From Gammaproteobacteria bacterium (GTDB lineage: Bacteria > Pseudomonadota > Gammaproteobacteria > Acidiferrobacterales > Sulfurifustaceae): a DNA stretch of 64,000 nucleotides. Both the position numbers and the translations under genes were made by a program. The stretch lies in contig JAOTWF010000002.1 of assembly GCA_029863005.1 (NCBI GenBank), positions 1-64,000 of the forward strand. The letters are read 5' to 3'. Below the pieces are notes generated by a model. That model was not told the DNA's origin. It searched no databases and worked only from the letters and a program-made list of their open reading frames with translations. Positions 61,273 through 64,000 of the stretch are shown here, piece by piece; within the stretch, counting starts at the first letter, position 1; each line of letters opens with the position of its first letter.

Positions 61273-62221
61273 GTGCGAGGCGTTCGAGTAAGGCAGTGAG
61301 TTCGGCAGGAAGCGGGGCTTCAACGTTTATTTTTTGATCGTGCAGCGGATGTGAAAACTGCAGCCGCCAGGCATGCAGAAACATGCGCTTCAGCCCAAGC
61401 CGTTGCAGGTGCCGGTTGAAGTCGCGATCACCGTATTTGTCGTCTCCGGCGATGGGATACCCCGTGTGGGCGGCGTGCACGCGCGCCTGGTGGGTGCGGC
61501 CGGTGAGCAGGCGGATCTCCATCAGCGAGGACGAAGCGTAGCGTTGCCGCGGCGTGAACACACTTGCCGCTTCCCGCCCCTCCTCGGTCACCTCCACCAT
61601 CCGCTCGCCCGACCGCGGACGGTTCTTTTCCAGCGACGCCCGCACTTCACGTGCGCCGCCGCGCCAGGCCCCGGCCACCAGGGCGAGATAAGACTTCTCG
61701 AGCTGGCCGTCACGCAGCATCCGGTGAAGTCGGAGCAATGCCGGCCGGCTTTTGGCCAGCAGCAGGCAACCGGAAGTGTCGCGGTCCAGGCGATGCGCCA
61801 GTTCCAGGGACGGAATTTCAGGACGCAAGCCGCGCAAGGCCTCAATCAGCCCGATGCTGACCCCGCTGCCGGCATGTACGGCCAGGCCCGACGGTTTGTT
61901 GATGACCATCAGGTCGTCATCCTCATGGATAATGCGTGGCAACAACCAGGCAAAACCTTCTGCCTCCCCGGCCTTAAGCGCCGGGGGCGCTTGTCGCAAG
62001 GGGGGTATCCGCACTACATCCCCCGCTTCCAAACGGTACTCCGGGCGCGCCCGGCCCTTGTTGATCCGCACCTCGCCCTTACGCAGGATGCGGTAGATGC
62101 GGCTCTTGGGAACACCTTTGAGGGTAGCGATCAGAAAATTGTCCAGGCGCTGGCCAGCGCGGGTTTCATCAATTTCGAGGTAACGAACAGCGGGAGGAAC
62201 AGGGTCTACGGCCTTTTTCAT
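61256..62221 (-). CDS. rluC: 23S rRNA pseudouridine synthase RluC
   Basis: S4-like N-terminus, LAHRLDRDTSGCLLLAKS catalytic motif, LTGRTHQARVHAAHTGYPIAGDDKYG; start MKKAVDPV; divergent from rne. Confidence 0.93.
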   Translation of the reverse strand: MKKAVDPVPPAVRYLEIDETRAGQRLDNFLIATLKGVPKSRIYRILRKGEVRINKGRARPEYRLEAGDVVRIPPLRQAPPALKAGEAEGFAWLLPRIIHEDDDLMVINKPSGLAVHAGSGVSIGLIEALRGLRPEIPSLELAHRLDRDTSGCLLLAKSRPALLRLHRMLRDGQLEKSYLALVAGAWRGGAREVRASLEKNRPRSGERMVEVTEEGREAASVFTPRQRYASSSLMEIRLLTGRTHQARVHAAHTGYPIAGDDKYGDRDFNRHLQRLGLKRMFLHAWRLQFSHPLHDQKINVEAPLPAELTALLERLAHETAA

Positions 62222-62241
62222 TCCATCGAAATAATAACAGA

Positions 62242-62271
62242 TTGCTGCGTGGCCATTTCGTTTGCTATAGT
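62242..62271 (+). promoter_or_regulatory. Predicted rne promoter (extended -10)
   Basis: TTGCTG-N18-TATAGT with TGC immediately before the -10 (TGCTATAGT). Confidence 0.6.
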
Positions 62272-62378
62272 GCAGATGTGTACTTTCAGTTAATTCTATG
62301 AATTTAACGCAAGTACTCGAAACGCAACGGATTTTTTGCGCGAGCTTAAGCCAGCGCGGGTCTTTCCGCACCGTTGCC

Positions 62379-62699
62379 CACCGGCCCACACGATCCGGTG
62401 CTTACACCTGAAAGCGGACTGAACCCAAAATGGGTAACACGCCTCTCCCCTAATTCCTGTAGAGGCGTATGGATTAGACGCTCCAGATTGAGCGAGTACC
62501 TGCCGAGATCAGTACAGGCAGACGACGCGTGGGACAGGCAAAACCTGTTCACGGCGTGATTAATAGTCTGAATTGCAAAACCGCGCAATGTTTTTTGGCG
62601 CGGGACCAAAGGTAGAAGGCCACCGAATCACATCAGGCGGCCTCTGCACCCTGTCGGCAGGACGAGGTTCCACCATGTCGCGCTGAAAACAACAGCGCG
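62379..62699 (+). promoter_or_regulatory. Hairpin-rich rne 5' leader
   Basis: Inverted repeats: CACCGG/CCGGTG (62379-62400), ACCCA/TGGGT (62423-62435), ACGCCTCT/AGAGGCGT (62439-62468), AGGCC/GGCCT (62617-62643), CCTG/CAGG (62650-62661), CGCGCTG/CAGCGCG (62679-62699). Confidence 0.55.
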
Positions 62700-62743
62700 G
62701 CCGGAATTGCGCGCCAATCCGGACGTCGGGGACACCAACAACA

Positions 62744-64000
62744 ATGAAGCGTATTCTTTTCAACGCAACTCATCCCGAGGAGTTGCGCTTGGCTGTGGTC
62801 GACGGCCAGAAACTGCTTGATCTCGACATCGAATCCTCCACCTACCAGCAGAAAAAGGGAAATATCTACAAGGGCAAGATAACCCGTGTAGAACCCAGTC
62901 TGGAAGCCGCTTTCGTGGACTACGGTTCTGAACGTCAGGGTTTTCTGCCCCTCAAGGAAATCTCCCGCCTCTATTTCCAGGATTACAACGAGCGCACCCC
63001 CATGAGCCAGGTGCGCATCAAAGACGTTATCCGGGAAGACCAGGAATTGATTGTCCAGGTGGACAAGGAAGAGCGCGGCACCAAGGGGGCGGCGCTGACC
63101 ACCTTTATCAGCCTTGCCGGGCGTTACCTGGTGCTGATGCCGAACAACCCCAAAGGCGGCGGGATTTCCCGACGGATTGAGGGCGAGGAACGCGCCGAAT
63201 TGCGCGAGGCCATGGCACAACTCAAACTTCCCAATGACTACTCTGTCATTGCCCGTACCGCCGGTATCGGTCGCTCAGCTGAGGAATTGCAGTGGGATCT
63301 CGACTACCTGATTCATCTGTGGGAGGCCATCTCCAAGGCCGCACAGGACCGTGCTGCGCCCTTCCTGATCTACCAGGAAAGCAATCTGGTGGTGCGCGCC
63401 ACCCGCGATTACCTCAAGTCAGACATCGGCGACATCATGGTGGATAATCCGGAAATCCACGAGCGCATGTCGAAATTCATGCAACAAGTGGCGCCGCAGT
63501 TTCTGGACAAACTCAAGCTATACAAGGACGAAACCCCGCTGTTCTCGCGCTTCCAGATTGAACATCAGATCGAATCGGCATTCTCACGTGAAGTACGCTT
63601 GGAATCGGGCGGCGCGGTCGTGTTCGACAAGACCGAGGCGCTGGTCACCATCGACGTCAACTCCTCGCGCGCTACCAAGGGAGCGGACATCGAAGAGACG
63701 GCGTTGAATACGAATCTGGAAGCGGCTGAGGAAGTCGCCCGTCAGCTGCGGTTGCGTGACCTTGGTGGCCTGATTGTCATCGATTTCATCGACATGACAC
63801 CCGAGCGCAGCCGTCGCGAAGTGGAAAACCGTCTGTTCGAATCGCTCAAGATGGACCGTGCCCGTACCCAAGTCGGGCGTATTTCCCGCTTCGGCCTGCT
63901 CGAGATGTCGCGCCAACGCCTGCGCCCCTCGCTCGGAGAGTCCTCCAGCCTGATCTGCCCTCGCTGCCGGGGGACCGGACACATTCGCAGTGTCCAATCC
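62744..64000 (+). CDS. rne: Ribonuclease E, N-terminal part (continues past window end)
   Basis: [61 protein letters not shown] (S1 domain); [28 protein letters not shown] Zn-link; open to the window edge. Confidence 0.96.
   Translation, partial: MKRILFNATHPEELRLAVVDGQKLLDLDIESSTYQQKKGNIYKGKITRVEPSLEAAFVDYGSERQGFLPLKEISRLYFQDYNERTPMSQVRIKDVIREDQELIVQVDKEERGTKGAALTTFISLAGRYLVLMPNNPKGGGISRRIEGEERAELREAMAQLKLPNDYSVIARTAGIGRSAEELQWDLDYLIHLWEAISKAAQDRAAPFLIYQESNLVVRATRDYLKSDIGDIMVDNPEIHERMSKFMQQVAPQFLDKLKLYKDETPLFSRFQIEHQIESAFSREVRLESGGAVVFDKTEALVTIDVNSSRATKGADIEETALNTNLEAAEEVARQLRLRDLGGLIVIDFIDMTPERSRREVENRLFESLKMDRARTQVGRISRFGLLEMSRQRLRPSLGESSSLICPRCRGTGHIRSVQS

Noticed and set aside
1-64000. 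CRISPR arrays, IS elements, prophage or tRNA genes
   Set aside because: No regularly spaced repeats, transposase/integrase ORFs, phage structural genes or cloverleaf-like sequences were seen

Overview
This 64 kb window looks like a chromosomal segment from a gammaproteobacterium; that assignment is inferred from the rne/rluC/sppA/maf and yceD-rpmF-plsX-fabHDG-acpP-fabF-pabBC-mltG-tmk-holB-tatD blocks. I see no tRNA, rRNA, CRISPR array, IS element or phage. Left part (0-17.6 kb): a Ser/Thr kinase-UspA fusion, ybbP/ybbA and tesA sharing a CATG start, an Fsr-type MFS transporter, a lone receiver, TerB, CorA, a Cas4/RecB-like nuclease, and a run of small envelope or basic proteins. These include a 51-aa protein absent from the ORF track and a decayed methyltransferase tail. 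Middle part (17.8-42.1 kb, all on the minus strand): a 24-kb alpha-glucan/trehalose/phosphoketolase island containing glgB, glgE, treS-mak fusion, an MscS-TM-like protein, glgX, LapA-like, DUF1622, ackA, xfp, treT, tal, treZ and a malQ-treY fusion. The strongest signal is a perfect FNR/ANR box (TTGAT-ATCG-ATCAA, 30935-30948). It sits about 40 bp upstream of the start implied by a TATAGT -10, ahead of the ackA-xfp-treT-tal-treZ-malQ::treY operon. This suggests oxygen-regulated fermentation of glycogen or trehalose to acetate through phosphoketolase. A second promoter with a 14-bp palindrome over its -35 lies upstream of glgB. Right part: conserved fatty-acid and housekeeping genes, a two-subunit pyruvate carboxylase inserted between yceD and maf, and a long hairpin-rich leader before rne, which is cut by the window end. 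All family calls come from reading motifs; no database search was run.
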